Source: Xiphophorus maculatus
Taxonomy: Eukaryota; Chordata; Actinopteri; Cyprinodontiformes; Poeciliidae
Reading direction: 5' to 3'
Length of the DNA: 64,000 bases
Assembly: GCF_002775205.1 (NCBI RefSeq)
Contig: NC_036443.1
Location: forward strand, 13,341,373-13,405,372
The first letter of the stretch is position 1. Each line of letters opens with the position of its first letter. The translations under genes were made by a program, and so were the position numbers. This document shows positions 46,007-60,100 of this stretch, one piece after another. The notes beneath the pieces are model-generated. The model saw only the letters and a list, made by a program, of their open reading frames with translations, made no database searches and was not told the DNA's origin.

Positions 46007-46339
46007 TGTGAGGATTTGTTTTTTCCTGTGTGTCAATTGAAGTTTCTGTGTTCTGTTGAGTTCATCCCGGCTACCCTTGATTGATCCCAGCTGTGTCTCA
46101 TTCCCCTGATTACCCTCTGTGTATTTAAATCCACCTGTGTCTCCTGTTTCCTTGTCAGGTCTTTGTATAATGCAATTGTCTCTAGCTGTGGTTCCTGTTG
46201 CTACCAGTTCTGAGCTCCTAGCCTTCTGCTCACCTGTGCTGCCTGGATTTTGTGCATTATTCTTCATTAAACCACAAATTTCTCTACTACCTGGGTCCAC
46301 TGTGTCTACCTCACCACTCTACAACTGCAAAACATGACA
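46007..46339 (+). mobile_element. Solo LTR (family L1), copy A
   Basis: A 333-bp element begins TGTGAGGATTTG and ends AACATGACA, obeying the TG...CA rule, and is flanked by the perfect 5-bp duplication GTATA (46002-46006, 46340-46344). Inside are a TATA-like GTATTTAAAT (46121-46130) and a polyadenylation-type ATTAAA (46266-46271). There is no internal retroelement region, so this is a recombined remnant. Confidence 0.9.
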
Positions 46340-46344
46340 GTATA

Positions 46345-47810
46345 CTACTACCTCATCTAACAATAAGAATTAAAGTGTGCAATAAGGTGTCTTTTGTACC
46401 TTTTCCTCCCTAACACATTTCTATTTTTAGTTGCTATGCACAGAATAAATGCCAAATCGAATGTGGAAAAAGTTTTGAAATTATTAGTCATGGCGTCGTT
46501 TTTTTCCAACAGAAAAAGCTGGTACTTTTAAGAGACACTACGTATTACTCTATAATAGGTTTATGTCTTTGTGGGGTTTTCTCCATATTTAAAAATGCAA
46601 CGTTTTTGCTGCTGCTTGTGTGAACGTAAGTACCATCAGTCACCACTAAGGGAGGCTGCAGCCCAGGAAGTCCCTTAGCTTGTGCAATAACATCCCTGGA
46701 CTTGCAGCATAATAGTAGCAAAGCATGCCTCTCACAGCTGGGCCTTCTCTACCCAAACAACCCAACACCCCCAACCACATGCCACTGCCCCAGCAACACC
46801 ACCGCTCACACAGAACATCTCAAGCCACTCTGTTGGAGCGGACCTGCGATAGACTTTCACCACAACCACACAGCCCAGCCCGCTGATGTTTTTATACTGA
46901 TGATCACAAACAAACACACCCAAATAGAGTAACTAAAGTACCTAGTATGTACTTTAGTACCTCACTTTAGTAACACGCTCATTAGTTATTAAAGCCAAAC
47001 AACTTGAACCACAAAACCAGCATGAAGAACAAACAAATGTGAACTTTTATAGTTAATAATGATAATGTAAGAACAGTAACGCAACATGCATTAAGGCAAC
47101 AGCCTGAAAGTTGTAGGTTTTACACAAAACTCAAGCAAAATCAACCCTGTTACGGAAATACAAGTCTATGGCTGTCATGCAGACGTAGCAGCACTTGCGC
47201 TGGAACTTGCCAGTAAGCTAACCACTAACCGAAGAATAATTAGTTTATGGGTTTTGCATAATTTATCAATGCTTTCAAGATCAGTTGCAAAGTCAAGGCA
47301 TCATCACCAGGAAACAAAACATGGCTGTTTAGTTCTTCCTGTAGCAATAAATCCCCAACCTGAGAAAGACTGCAAAGAATCTGGGAAAAACTTGTAAGCA
47401 ACAGACAAGCCAGGTTAATCCAGGTGACACAAAAATGTAAGCAAAACTAACGTGGAGAAAACAAGTTTAATGTGGTTTTCAATCTGTTTGAATGAACACC
47501 TGTGTAGTTGAAATGGACACCTCTCTTTCAAAATGCTGATCTAGAGCAATCTTCATGTTGTAGGAGCAAAAGAGATTTGGGTTTCATTGGCATTTAAAGG
47601 TCAATTTAACTGGCAAACTAATAAATCCCAGAGGTTTGAACCAACTCATGATTTGTTGAAGTTAAAATGATTAATAAAAGAGTATTTTAATACAAAATGT
47701 TATCTAAAAAAAATATACCGATGGCAATACTAGTATCTTGACAGCTGTAGACAAGTTTTTTGAAATTATCAAGACAGTTCTTCTTAAAAACATTATTTAC
47801 ATATAAACAA
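46345..47810. other. Spacer between the two solo LTRs
   Basis: AT-rich non-coding DNA. An inverted TACTTTAGTACC / GGTACTAAAGTA-like short palindrome lies near 46,937-46,965. No gene recognised. Confidence 0.6.
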
Positions 47811-47815
47811 ATTAG

Positions 47816-48155
47816 TGTCATGAAGTGCAGTAGAGAGGTGGTGAGGCAGACTCTGAGGTTGGACTGAATGATGGTTGTTTAATGATGAAATAAATTACAA
47901 AAGCACAATAATCCAAAGTCCAGGCAGCACAGAATGAGTAGAAGGCTAAGGCTCAAATCTGGTAGCAATTGGAAAACAAGAGCCATCTGACAGCAGACTA
48001 GATAGATTAGATAAGGACCAGACGAGGAACAAGGAACACAGGTGGGACTAAATACACAGAGGTTAATCAGGGAAATGAGACACACCTGGGAACAATCGGC
48101 GACTCAATAGGCACAGAAACCTAAAATAAACACAAAGTAAATTCAAATCCTCACA
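47816..48155 (-). mobile_element. Solo LTR (family L1), copy B, opposite orientation
   Basis: This 340-bp element is the reverse-complement relative of copy A over its whole length (shared TGTGTCTCATT, CTCTGTGTATTTA, TGCTGCCTGGA). It is flanked by the perfect 5-bp duplication ATTAG (47811-47815, 48156-48160). No coding sequence. Confidence 0.9.
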
Positions 48156-48160
48156 ATTAG

Positions 48161-51100
48161 TAAGTAAGAAGTCCAGATTCTCTAAAGTAATAAGTGATAA
48201 CAAAGTGAGGAGCCAACTACAGTAGAAGCTAAAATCTGGTTCCGCACTTTGTTGAACCATTTTCTGTCTGTCAATTGAACCGTTCTATTAATCCATGTTT
48301 AAGTCTTCCCAGACCTCTGCTTTTACTGTCTCAAAGATTAAACTGGTCTGCACGTCTGGACTGGACCATCCTGAAGAAAGGTCACTCTGTTTTGTGTTCT
48401 CATGCTGGAACTGCTTTCACTGGTGGCTGCAGCAGACCAAGTTCGGTCTGAAGCATGAAACACCTGTGCTCAGAGAGATGAACTCTGGCTGGACCTCTGT
48501 GAAGGCCGGTTCAAAGACTTTAATGCCACCCACAGTGTCAATATGATGGGCTGAAGCCTTCTGCCAGCATGTGACCCCTGAGTGGAGGACAGACGGATGT
48601 CTTCAGGTGGTCATTTATCTTGCTGTGTCATTGAGGGTGAAAGAAACATATCCATGGAGAATGAAATGGTTCACTTCTTCATGCCCGCTGGTCTCCATTG
48701 TTTTGCTAGATACCAAATAAGAAGGGTAGGATGTTTTCTACACAGGTTCCTGGAAAGACTTGTACATATCGCTAACTCACAGCTTAACAAGTGGAAACAG
48801 GATGTTGTAGAAAAGTTGGTCAAATTCAAGCCAAATCACCTTTAATTCTGACCAATAGAAGTAGATTGTTGTTCATTCTTATGCTTTTTTGTGTTTGCTG
48901 CTCAAGGGTCTCTTCAGTGACTCCTGATGAGTTTTCTCATAATCCTTAGAGGACGATTTTATACCTTGGATGTAGACAGTGCTAACAAATAGACTTTGCC
49001 TAGTCTTTCTAAATTTATCGTAAATGGATTCATAGTTAATGTTGATTGATATTAACTTTGAGTGAGTTGAGAGAACATGAGATATGTTAACATATGTGAC
49101 ATGGCATTAATCTATGCTGCACATATCAATCATTTGGTTGTAGCATTGATCGTTCATAAAAAGTGTTTGCAAAAAAAAAAAACCCAGGGAGGTTTGCTGT
49201 AGTCAGCTGTGGTCACAGTTTCTGTCTCAGAAGGGAACTTGTGACATTGTGATGTAGAATGGATGTGTGAAAAGTGCTTAAGTGTGAAAAAGCGGTAAAG
49301 TGTAAACTTTGCTTATTCAGAGTCTTGTCTGGTCTTAGACGAAAAGAGCAACAGGGCTGCGTTGGATGCATGCAGCTGAGCTGTAGAGCTGAAACGAGCA
49401 GAAACAGACAATTTTCTACAAAGCCATAACACAAAAGGCAACTCAAAAGATAGACAATCTTCTTCACAGTTATGTCAATTTATTACAAAAGAGGATGTTT
49501 TGTTAAACAATGGTTGCAAGTGGCACGTTTCTTGATCTTTCCACTTTTATAAAAACAACCTACCAAGATGTATCAGCTAAAATGTACAGTGTCATGGCAG
49601 GTGTTGAAATCATTAAAGGTTTTTGTGACTCAAGTGTTGAGAAGCTTAAGCTTTTAAATAGAATAAATAGTTGAAATAATGCATTAATGGGATTCTTTAG
49701 AGGAATGCTTCATAAAGCATCGGCTTCCTTGCAGCACCAACAACAAAAGACATGTTTTCCAGAGAGGAGGAACTGAATTGCTGACAGACTGGCTGCACTG
49801 GGCAACTTTCAGGTGTGAACATGTGTTGCTTTGAGAGCAGGGCGTTGCTGGGAAAGAGCAATGGATCTTCACGCTCAGCGGACTTCTTTTAGAAATGGTA
49901 AACAAAGCTGAACTTCTCAACTCGTCAGCTCCTTCCCTCGATCCAGGATGCTGGATCGACAATGCATTCTGTGCAAACAACATGACTCTGGTCCCCCAGC
50001 GACCAGCTGATGTATTTGACACAGTAGTGTAAGCTTGGAGAAAGACAGCTTCCCTGACTGGCCTGGATGATTTTTGCTGTAGTTTCTGGAAGGAATATTT
50101 GCACTGAAACAATATAAAAGCCATTACAACATATGTTGGTGTTTATTGTCCCTGTAAACAACTTTAATGTACTTTATTCCGATTTTATGTGACCACACAA
50201 CACAAGTAGTGCACAACTAAAGGAGGAAGGAGAAGTATTCATGGCTTCCAAATTGTTTTACAAATGAAAATCACTAGGCTTCAGTTGTTTTGAGTTTGTC
50301 TCTACCAGCTTTGCTCATCTGGAGAGAAATATTTGCCTATTTTTCTTTGCAAATAGAACAATAATGTGACTTTGTGGAAGAATTTTAAAGTTGTGTCTTG
50401 CGATGGATGGTATATTACTGCTGTGTTTGTCTCTATAAAGGAAACTACAAGTAAATTTAAAATTTTTTGTCATCATTGCATTTTATCTTTTCAGTCATGT
50501 GGTACAAATATTCATTTACAGCCTGACATACCTGATCAAAGTTACACAATTAAGTCTGGATGCCATTTGTCTAAAGCCCAGGAAAGATGGCACAGATTAC
50601 CATAGACTAAATATGATGGATTTTAGCCGTCGCATTTAGAGCTACATCGTGTCAGGCTTTTACATTTCATAAGACTGATATGTTGACTATAGAACATTTA
50701 TCCTGAAATACAGAAATTCATACTGGCAAATCTGCAGGAAAGAAAATATTTTATGATATGGGTGTACACAACGAGGACAAGGCCAGATGTGTTCAATCGT
50801 TGTGGAAAACTACAGTGCAGTGATCTTGCAAAAACAACAACAACAACAACAAAAGGTGACATTAGAACAGGAACTGGTTGAAAATGAAACGGTCGGGTAG
50901 TTTTCAGGCCAATTTCTTTAAAAAACTGCAGGACAGATCACTCACTGTAACTTAATGTTTTGGTAAGAAGCTCATGCTGACATGTTCGGATTTTACCTCC
51001 TGACCCACATGCAGAATCAACAAGTCCAAGTAAAGGAATTGGTTTTATTTCTCAAAAGAACAAGCAACAATTGACAGGTCTTCTTGATGTCTCCACCAAG

Positions 51101-54100
51101 ATCCTCGCTGGAAAAGATGTATTACTCACACTCACACACACGCACACAGGAACCCTGACATTCTCCATTTCAGGATATATATATATATATTTATTGCTTA
51201 AGATAAATAAAGCCTTCTGACAAGAGAACTAAGCTGGTATTTTTTGTGTGTGCATCTCTTCTTTGCTGAAACATGTTGGCTTTAAATGAGCAGTTTGGTC
51301 CTGGCTTCTTACTGTGATCCTGATAATGTCCTCAAGATGTTAAGAACCATCATTGTGGTCATGGTGGGGATGAACCTGGTAATTTACTGGGGTAGACGAC
51401 AGCCAAGGTTCTAGTTTAGTTAGACACTGAGGAGCATCATGTCTGTGGCTTCTTAATGTTCTCACTCTTTGTGCGTAGGACAGTCTTTCATGTCTCCTTT
51501 GCCCATAATGATCTGGTATACTGGTTCCCTTATCCCAGTTAATATAATTTAGTTTTTAGTTGTTTTTGACCCAATATTAAAGCAACTGCTGTTTAATGAA
51601 CTGCAGATAGCACTTGAGAAAGGAACGATTTTAATCCAATTTGTCTATTAGGTGATTTAACAGATTTTTTCTTTTAAGTCTTTGCTTCTTGCTTCCTGTT
51701 GAGGAATTTGCACCACAGCTTTTGTCCAAGCTTTTGTACTGACATCAGGCAACTTTAAAGAAAAAGAAAAAAAAAAAAGAAGCAAGATTCCCTCAACACT
51801 GGATTTGTTTCTTGCTTGATTTGCATCTTTTTGTGCCTAAGAGCAATAATTTATGTGTTGGAGAGCGTTACAGCTTTTTCAAAAACAATTCATTTACAAG
51901 GATTCCACAAATCATTCAACGATGTTTGTTTTCCAGACTGTAAAAACATTTTAAACATTAATAAATCAATCGAGTTCTTGGCAGAGTCGGACTTTTTTGT
52001 TGTGAGACGACATTTACAGTGATGGGAAAATGTGTCGATAACTCCGTGTAAACCCCATGAAGGAAAGGGTTGTAAAAACAACTGGATCAGCAATAAGTAA
52101 TTATTATTTTATTATATTTTGTATATATATTCATATCTGTTCCTTCTTTTTGTTAAGGTTTGCAGCACTTGCAGTCAGCTAGGTTGGGGTCAACTTGTTT
52201 AGTTGTTTCTGCCTTTCTGCAGTAGATTTGTTGCTGTGTTTGATCTCATTGTCCTGCTGCAGTACTCAGGTTGAATAAACCTCCAGCTGTAGGACTGAAA
52301 GTCTTATAGTCATACGATACTTTGGTACGAAGAGGAGTTGATGGACCATTTAGTAACAGAGAGGCTGGTAGGTCATGTGGCTGCAAAACAAGCCAATATC
52401 TTCAACCTCCCATCATGCCTGACAGTTAGTTGTTTTACTGTTTTTGGTTGCAAACATGGTGCAGTGCATTAAGACATGATAACATCTTCGTCTTATCTGT
52501 CCAAAGAAGACTGTTTGCAGAAGTCTTGAGTTTCTTTTTTTGAGAGGTTTGGCTTGCTTTTGCAATAGTGTCCAAGAAGACACACAGAAAACAATAACAG
52601 TGGCCTGTTGTCTGACATATAGAGATTATTTTTGTTTGTTTTTGCCATTTCTGTAAAGGTTGCATGGTCTGACATTGAAGTGAAGATCGGTAGCTGCTTA
52701 AAATGTTTACCAGTTTGGCAATGGCCTTTTAACCCTTCTTAGATTGAAGAGCAGTCACAAGAATTGATCCTTAAAGGTCATGGCTCGTCTCCTCCCTTCC
52801 TCTTTTTGACATAGGGTAAACTCACATTTGATTGGTCAGCAGCTTCGGGCTGCTACTTTCTCGTTTAAACTTTATAGAAGGAGCAGATAAATGTTTTTCC
52901 AAGACTCACCCGGAGTCATAGAAACGTACTTTTCACCATGACAACACCTATAACCATAACGACAGTCAAAAAACCCCGTAAAAACATAATAAGGGTGAAG
53001 TAAAGATGGCCCTCGCTCTTCCTCACTTCACTGAGGCAGACTCTGAGCTGACACAAAGCAAACTCGGGGTATCTTACCCTGCGGCGGATTAGGTTCCTTA
53101 TTTATCTAGTCTGTGTGACAAAAGCTTTACTGTTCCTCCAGTTAATTGCACTCATTCATTCAAGTGCATCAGCTGTGCCAGGATGGCTGTAGGTAACAAT
53201 CTTGCATGGCAGAGCTCATGGAAAGAAGAAGAGACCAGGAAGTATCTGCAGACAGAATCCAGAATGTTTTTTTTATTTAAAATGTTGTGTTTGTGTCACC
53301 AGACTAAGCAAAGTATGTTTTTTTCTCTGGTGATCTTCAAGCAGTATTCAGTTCAACCATCAGAAGTTCATATTTCAGATTTCCACTACGTCATTCGGTA
53401 GATTTACTTGCTAATAAAACCCACTAAAGCAGCATGAAACATCAATAATGCCCTACAGTGTGGGAACTTTGTTTGACTCACAGTTTTTGTCTGTTGCAAT
53501 TTTGTGTTCAATGTACAAGTTTCCTTTGGAAAAAGCCATTACCAGGGGGCTAGTAGTGCTGAAACCAAATATAGTGAACCAAAGGCATCACTGCAAAAAA
53601 TCTCACACCCACTTCCAGCTTCATATTAGAATTCATTCGGGATGTTTTAATGTTTTTATCTTATGCTTTTGAGTGTCTTCTCAATATTTTCTCTATTTTT
53701 TGTGTTAAAGTGAACCAAGTGCATCTTTAGACACCGTTTCCAGGCTGGTATAAAGATAAAACTCCATAACCAAAACAATCCAAAAACTGGCAGCAACACC
53801 AGAGGGTGAATACATTTAAACAGTGGTGGTAGCAAAAGCTGTCCAACAGGTAGTAAACCTACGTTTGTTGCTGTAAACCGACAAGGAGTTCCTGAAACTC
53901 TAATGGGAGCGGTGATTATGGAAAAGGAGACGAAGCAGGTGGGACTAACTGAGCTGTAAACGTTGTAAGAAAATGGAAAAGAACAATAAAACTGAGGCCT
54001 CAAGGGAAACTAACTAAACAGACAGAGATTGAAAAGCTGTCGGTGGGAAACTCAGAGTACAGAAACAGATATAAACTGGACTCTCCGAGACTAAAGAACC

Positions 54101-55319
54101 GTTGTTTGGGTATTCTGAGTTAGACACACTGGGCCTGAAAACGAAACATCATTTGGACACACACGTTGTTGTCCAGGCAGCCGTAGACTGGACAGGAGGT
54201 AGACGTCACAACCTAAAGAGAGGAGAATACATGCCAAGACCTTTGAGGAGGTTTCATCTGTATAACCTGACACTGAAAAGGAGATGTTGAGCAAAGGCCA
54301 TCAGCCGAACCTGGGAACAAGAGAGGACGATGGACCAAACTGAAAAGGAAATGTTGGCTGAAGAAAATGGAGTGAGTCATATGAGATTAACTACATGGTT
54401 TTACTTAACTTTTATTTCACCAGGAAAATTCCATTGAGATTAAAATCCTCTTTTGCAAGAGAACGGAGTAAACTAAGATACTGGGGAAAAATAAAATGGA
54501 GGAACGATACATATATGCAACAATCGAAATAAGGAACAAAGCAGCCGAGTGTTATTTTTGGAACATGCAGCAGTGGAAAAGCATTTGTCAAACACACGTT
54601 CACCTTTTGGTTAGTCTCCAAGTAAAAAAAAAAAAAAAAAAAAAGTGACTGGGAATGAACGAATAATATATCGTTGAGCAATCCAGTAAAATTGCTGATT
54701 CATTTTTCCTATTACAACATCCGAGGGCTGCGCCCTCACACACTCGAGAAGGAAATCAAGTTGTCAACGGGACATCTGAAGTTACACATGTTGCAAATGA
54801 TGCGCAAGGTGATGCTCTGTATAATTTAGTGTTACTTACTCAATCAGATCCCGTGATAATGGAATGGCTTTATCAACCTGGATCTGTCCTCTTTTGTTTT
54901 CTTTTTTTTTCCTAGGTCTGCACCAACACAGTGACATTGACATGACTCGGCTTGTTCAGCTTCCTTTGAAGTCTTATAGCATACTTCTGTTAGTCTGAGC
55001 ACCTTTTCGCAGCTGTCAACAACTGGAGAGATACAAAAGAGACTCTTCCAGTAGAGAAAAGGTAATAAATGTAAAGATATGTTCATCCAATATATGATTC
55101 TTAAAAAACAAACAAACAACAAAACAAAACAAACAAAAAAACAATTAAAGAGACCAAATTTGTTCTCTGCACGAATTGCAAATGTTTTGACTAGAACGGT
55201 CACTTCATTTTCTTTCCCTTAATAATTCAATCCAAGCCTGAACTAAATTAGGAACACATTTCAGAGTCTGACTACGTAAGATTGCTGCCTTTTCCAGTCA
55301 CTTTCGCGTTGCTGAGAAG
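48161..55319. other. Intergenic region upstream of CA6
   Basis: No gene can be supported. Fragments of repeat family R2 lie at about 50,165-50,480 (CCGATTTTATGTGACCACAC). About 52,140-52,670 reads like another fish dispersed repeat. Smaller items are (CAA)n at 50,829-50,851, an AT alternation near 51,175-51,190 and an A run at 54,624-54,644. Open frames up to 146 codons carry no family motif. Confidence 0.5.
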
Positions 55320-55435
55320 CGCCCTGGGCGGTTTCAGCAGAGCGCAACACCTCCCCTCAACACATGTGGGTTAAATGCAGAGAGCAGCCCTCTGCGGGGT
55401 GTCAGTGTCCTGCGTGACGGATCCGGGGCGCAGTG
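55320..55435 (+). promoter_or_regulatory. ca6: CA6 proximal promoter / 5' UTR
   Basis: The 115 bp before the start codon are GC-richer than the upstream DNA. They hold a palindromic E-box CACATGTG (55361-55368) and a TTAAAT that could serve as a degenerate TATA element about 65 bp before the ATG. A GC palindrome, CGCCCTGGGCG, lies near 55,321. The transcription start is not determinable by reading. Confidence 0.35.
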
Positions 55436-57069
55436 ATGGAGATCCTCTCCGCGTTTATCTCCGCCGCTCTTGTGTGCCTGGTTAATGCCGGAGCCCATAG
55501 TGATATACACTGGACATACAAAGGTGGGCTTCCTTTCCGCTTTTTGAATATAATTATTAAAGTCTCATTTTGACATGATTGAAGCTGACTGTCCTGGTGC
55601 GTAAAACGCGCGTAAAGTAGCGCTGCGCGGGTTAGACTTTACGTAGGATACAGAATAGATTTAAAAAAAAAAAAACCAACAAACTTTCGTTGTTAATGTT
55701 TTTTTTTTTGTAACTCGAGTGAGTTTATTACGATTTTTCCATTTTTACGTGAATCCTGGGTGTTGGATTGCTGTTTCCTTTCCATGCGCGTTACATCTGC
55801 CAAGTACATTTAGGAAAACTACCGCTGTGACATTTGGAGCTTGTTGGGACACATCCATCGGAACAAATTCTACTGGTAGTTGGACAGAGCAGCTGCTGTT
55901 AACATTTCTGTGGCGAATAGCCAACAATATCCAATATTCGCACCCCGGCAACATCCAGTTGAACAAGTTCTGTGCGCTCTCTTTTGTTTTTGTTTTTATC
56001 CTTCTACAAACAGTCATTACATAAACATAATGATCGATGCTAATATTTGGAGTCGTGGTATTCCAGTGGTGTGTACCTTTTTCTATTTAAAAAAAAATAT
56101 ATAAGATTATTTCTGACGCTGGATAAATGTCTGCCTGTTTTCAACACAGAGGGAGCTTTGGATCAGATGCACTGGGCAACCAAATACCCAGCATGTGGCG
56201 GCAAGAAGCAGTCGCCGATTGACATCCAGCGGCGCAACGTCAAGTTCAACCAAAACATGCTGCAGCTGGAGCTGAGCGGGTATGGCGCTCAGAAGGGAAA
56301 TTTCCGCATGACCAACAACGGGCACACAGGTAAGAGTGATACAGAGCAGAAATGACTGAAAATTGAGCTGGAAGTTTTGGCTCATGTTTAGGTTCATTAT
56401 TGTCCCTGATAGTGAGCCATATGATCCATTTAAAAAATAATCAACACTACTTAATTTCTTTAAAAATGTCTTTGATATAGAAATGTAAATAGATTACAAA
56501 TAGTTCAAACAGAAAAAAAAAACATATATATAGATATAAATCAGACACATAGAAAGTCTGTCTTCTCGTTTGTTTCATGCCATCTGGTTGGAAACGTCTG
56601 AAACTCAACAGCTGTACTGTAAAGTATTCATGATCGGTGATGAAATCTTTATGCTGGCTTCAGTTCAGATCGACCTGCCTTCCACCATGACGATCACCAA
56701 CGGTCTCCCGGGAAAGTTCACAGCCGTCCAGATGCACCTGCACTGGGGCGGCCTGGACCTGGAGGAGAGCGGGGCGGAGCACACCATAGACGGCAGCCGC
56801 TACATGGCGGAGGTGGGTGGACGTCGAAAGCAACAGTAAAACAGTTGTTGTTTTTTTCTTCCCCCAGTTCAAACCTAATGTGTTCTTTGTTTTCTCCTCC
56901 CCCCTGCAGCTCCACGTTGTTCATTATAATTCTGAAAAGTACAAGAGCTTCTCTGAGGCCAAGGATAAGTCGGACGGCTTGGCAGTGCTCGCCTTTGTCT
57001 ATGATGTACGTGAGCCACCAACACTTCTTCCTCTGCTTGTCTGCTCTGTTCTGCACCTTATTCACCTCA

Positions 57070-57100
<31 letters not shown>

Positions 57101-60100
57101 AACTTGAGAAGAAAAATGAGCGTTTGTTCTGTTGGAGGAAGTTTCAAAGACGTCTTTGTGCAAAAAAAAAAAAAAAATCTATATATAAATAGTAATCAGT
57201 AGTCTTTGAAGTTGATTGTTTTTGCCATAATGTATTGAAGGCTTTATTGAGTATTTGGCAGAGGACCGACTCGTTGAAAGAGAGTTTTATCCGGCAGTCT
57301 GCGACAAGTCTCACCTCTGAGACACTTCCTCCCCCAGTCCTTTGAGGTCGTTGCTGCGGCAACGACCTCAGCCGACATCCACTTTGACAGCAGCGCAGAG
57401 CAGTCTGTCCGTCTCTGTTGGACAATTAGATTTTGGAAGGAGAAACGCTGCTTTGGGGGGGAAATTTAATTTTAATTTGGCAACACATCGCTCCATGAAA
57501 TGCTATTTGAGGTTTTATGGTGAAAGGTTAAAGCGGTAAATGGTGGAGATAAACCTTATTGTCTTGATTTCGTATTAACTCAGATTAGTTGGAGACTAAA
57601 GCTAACATCCCATCTAAAGAATAAAACATCACAAAGGCTTATGCTAGCTCAATTTTACGAACATTTAATCTGTTGCCACATTTGCATTTGATTGGTTTTT
57701 TTTCAAAGAATCTGAGAGGGAAGTTAATTTCTTAGCATGTTTCACACAGTAAAGACCTTAAACAACATGTTACAACCACATTCAATTTCCCTTTAAGATT
57801 AGTAAAGTGTCTTTGAATTCGATCCAATTTAAACCTCCTGGACCAGATAAGCTAGATTAAGATTAAAGGTCTCTAGTTCAGGTAACATATTAATTGCTTT
57901 CGACCTCTTGACTAAACCTCTCTAGTCCTGGAACTGGGATATATTTTAAATAATCCAAACTAAAACCAAAAACACCAAAAACAATAAATAAAACTGAAAT
58001 ATAAACCAGAAATAAAATGGATTATGAAGTCCTTCAAAAAAATATTACTGGTCAGAATGAAAATGATCATCCTCATTTTTATTTAACAGGCGATTAATTG
58101 ATCAGCTGTTTATTGCAACAGATCAATTAATCGCCTGCATATAATCTAAAGTAAGCCAAGACTTTCTGCTTCATTTCCAGTATGGTCATTTTGAGAACAC
58201 CTATTACAGCGACTTCATATCCAACCTGGAGAAAATCAAGTATGCAGGTGAGTTCTCCCCTGCATGCCCGGAGTCCTCTTCGTAGCTCGACCTCCTCAGA
58301 GCTCCTTTGACTCGACGCTGCGTCCCTGTCAGGTCAGAGCATGAACATATCCAGCATCGACGTGCTCTCCATGCTCCCCGAGAACCTCAGCCACTTCTTC
58401 AGGTACGAGGGCTCGCTCACCACGCCCCCCTGCTACGAGAGCATCATCTGGACCGTGTTTGACACGCCCATCTTTCTGTCACACAACCAGGTATGACGGT
58501 GAAAAACACGCGGAGAAAGCATGCCCTAACTGGAAGTGGTGTTACTGGTTTCATTTTCTCTTGCCCTCTTTGTGCTGCACCCAGATCAGGAAGCTGGAGG
58601 GCACGCTGATGGACCTGGACAACAAGACCCTGTGGAATGATTACCGCATCGCGCAGCCGCTCAACGACCGCGTGGTGGAGTCTTCCTTCCTGCCACGCTT
58701 TGGGAAAGGAAGTGCGTGATGACGTGACAATCACCGATTCCTCAGAAACCGAGTGAATCTGCAGAGCTAGTTTTTATTTTTTTCATTTCAGTCATCTTTC
58801 TTTGTTTTTTTTTTTTGTTGTTGTTGTTTTTTTGCCTCCGCAGCGTTTTGTCAGCAAGATGAAATCGAATCTAAGCTCCTGAAGATCGAGGATATGATAA
58901 CTTCTCTTGGAAAGAATATATATTCAGGTGCTTGAAACTGTCGGATCTGAGCGCATGATGGAAAATCTCCCTTTGACCTTTGTAACCGTTTTTATTTATT
59001 CCTCTCTAGGAATAGGAGAACGCTCAAGGCCTTCCAAATATGGTACAGTTTTTTGCACATATCACCCAATATTGCATTATTTTATTTCAATAAAAAAATA
59101 CACTCACAATAAACACACAGCTGAATATCAGAGTTCATCAGTGGATGACATAGGAATATTTAAAAATAACACACACACACACACACACGCACACACACCG
59201 GCCACTTCTGCTTTGTGTGTGTTTGGGTTGATGGCACCACACGAATCTTGAGGCTCAAGATTCAATCTGATTATCTGGGTAGAAAAAAAACATTTTGATG
59301 GATTGTGGAGCTGTTGGGTTGAACTGAGCTCAATGTTGACCAGTCACTACTAGGAACACCTGACGAGTGCCAGATTGGACCTGCTGATTTATTATTTGCC
59401 TTAATAAGTATCTTTAATAAATAAAAAAAAAGGTATCGAGTTTCAGTCTGTCTCGTGATCAGCTTTAGCAGAAGTAATATGATGAAGTAGTTCTGCAAGA
59501 AACATCCTTTTTCGTAACTTAAAAACCATCTTAATGGACTTTGTCAAAGAAGACTTGTATATTAGTTTTTAAAAGCATTAAGCTTAAAACTTACTCGTTG
59601 AAGATCTTTAATATTGAGATCTGGTTGTAACAGTCTGACATTGTCCTCTTTGCAAGCTGCTGTCATGTGTTTTATTGCTGATGCGTTTTCCTTAAATACG
59701 TCCAGAGCTCTCTTATATGGTTCAAATGAGAGGAATTTGTTTAAAACAAAAATAAAACCATGTAAATGAAGAAAAAAAAATCAACCAAAAACCTTTTATT
59801 CTCAGACAAGGTAAAGCTTTTTGAGGACAAAAACTAAGAAAAGATAGTAGCATTTGCCTTATGTGATGTCAGTAGAGGCAAGTATCTTTCGGGACTGGGG
59901 TAGACTTGAGTGTAACATCTCATAGCAAAACAAACAGAAAACCCGACTCTTTGTCTAAAGAGAATCCAAATTATTTCACCGTACTGTCTGCCCATCAGCT
60001 TTATAACCACACCACGCTTTAAAGATGTTTTTCGTTTTATTTCTTCACCAGAGCACGGGGAACTCTTTCCTCTGGTGCTCAACTTTGAAGACAGAAACTC

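Noticed and set aside
48295..48845. Two adjacent plus-strand frames resembling a broken gene
   Set aside because: Joined reading frames do not give a recognisable protein; more likely repeat-derived or chance.
49684..50124. 146-codon open frame on minus
   Set aside because: No family motif, no splice context and unremarkable composition; probably chance.
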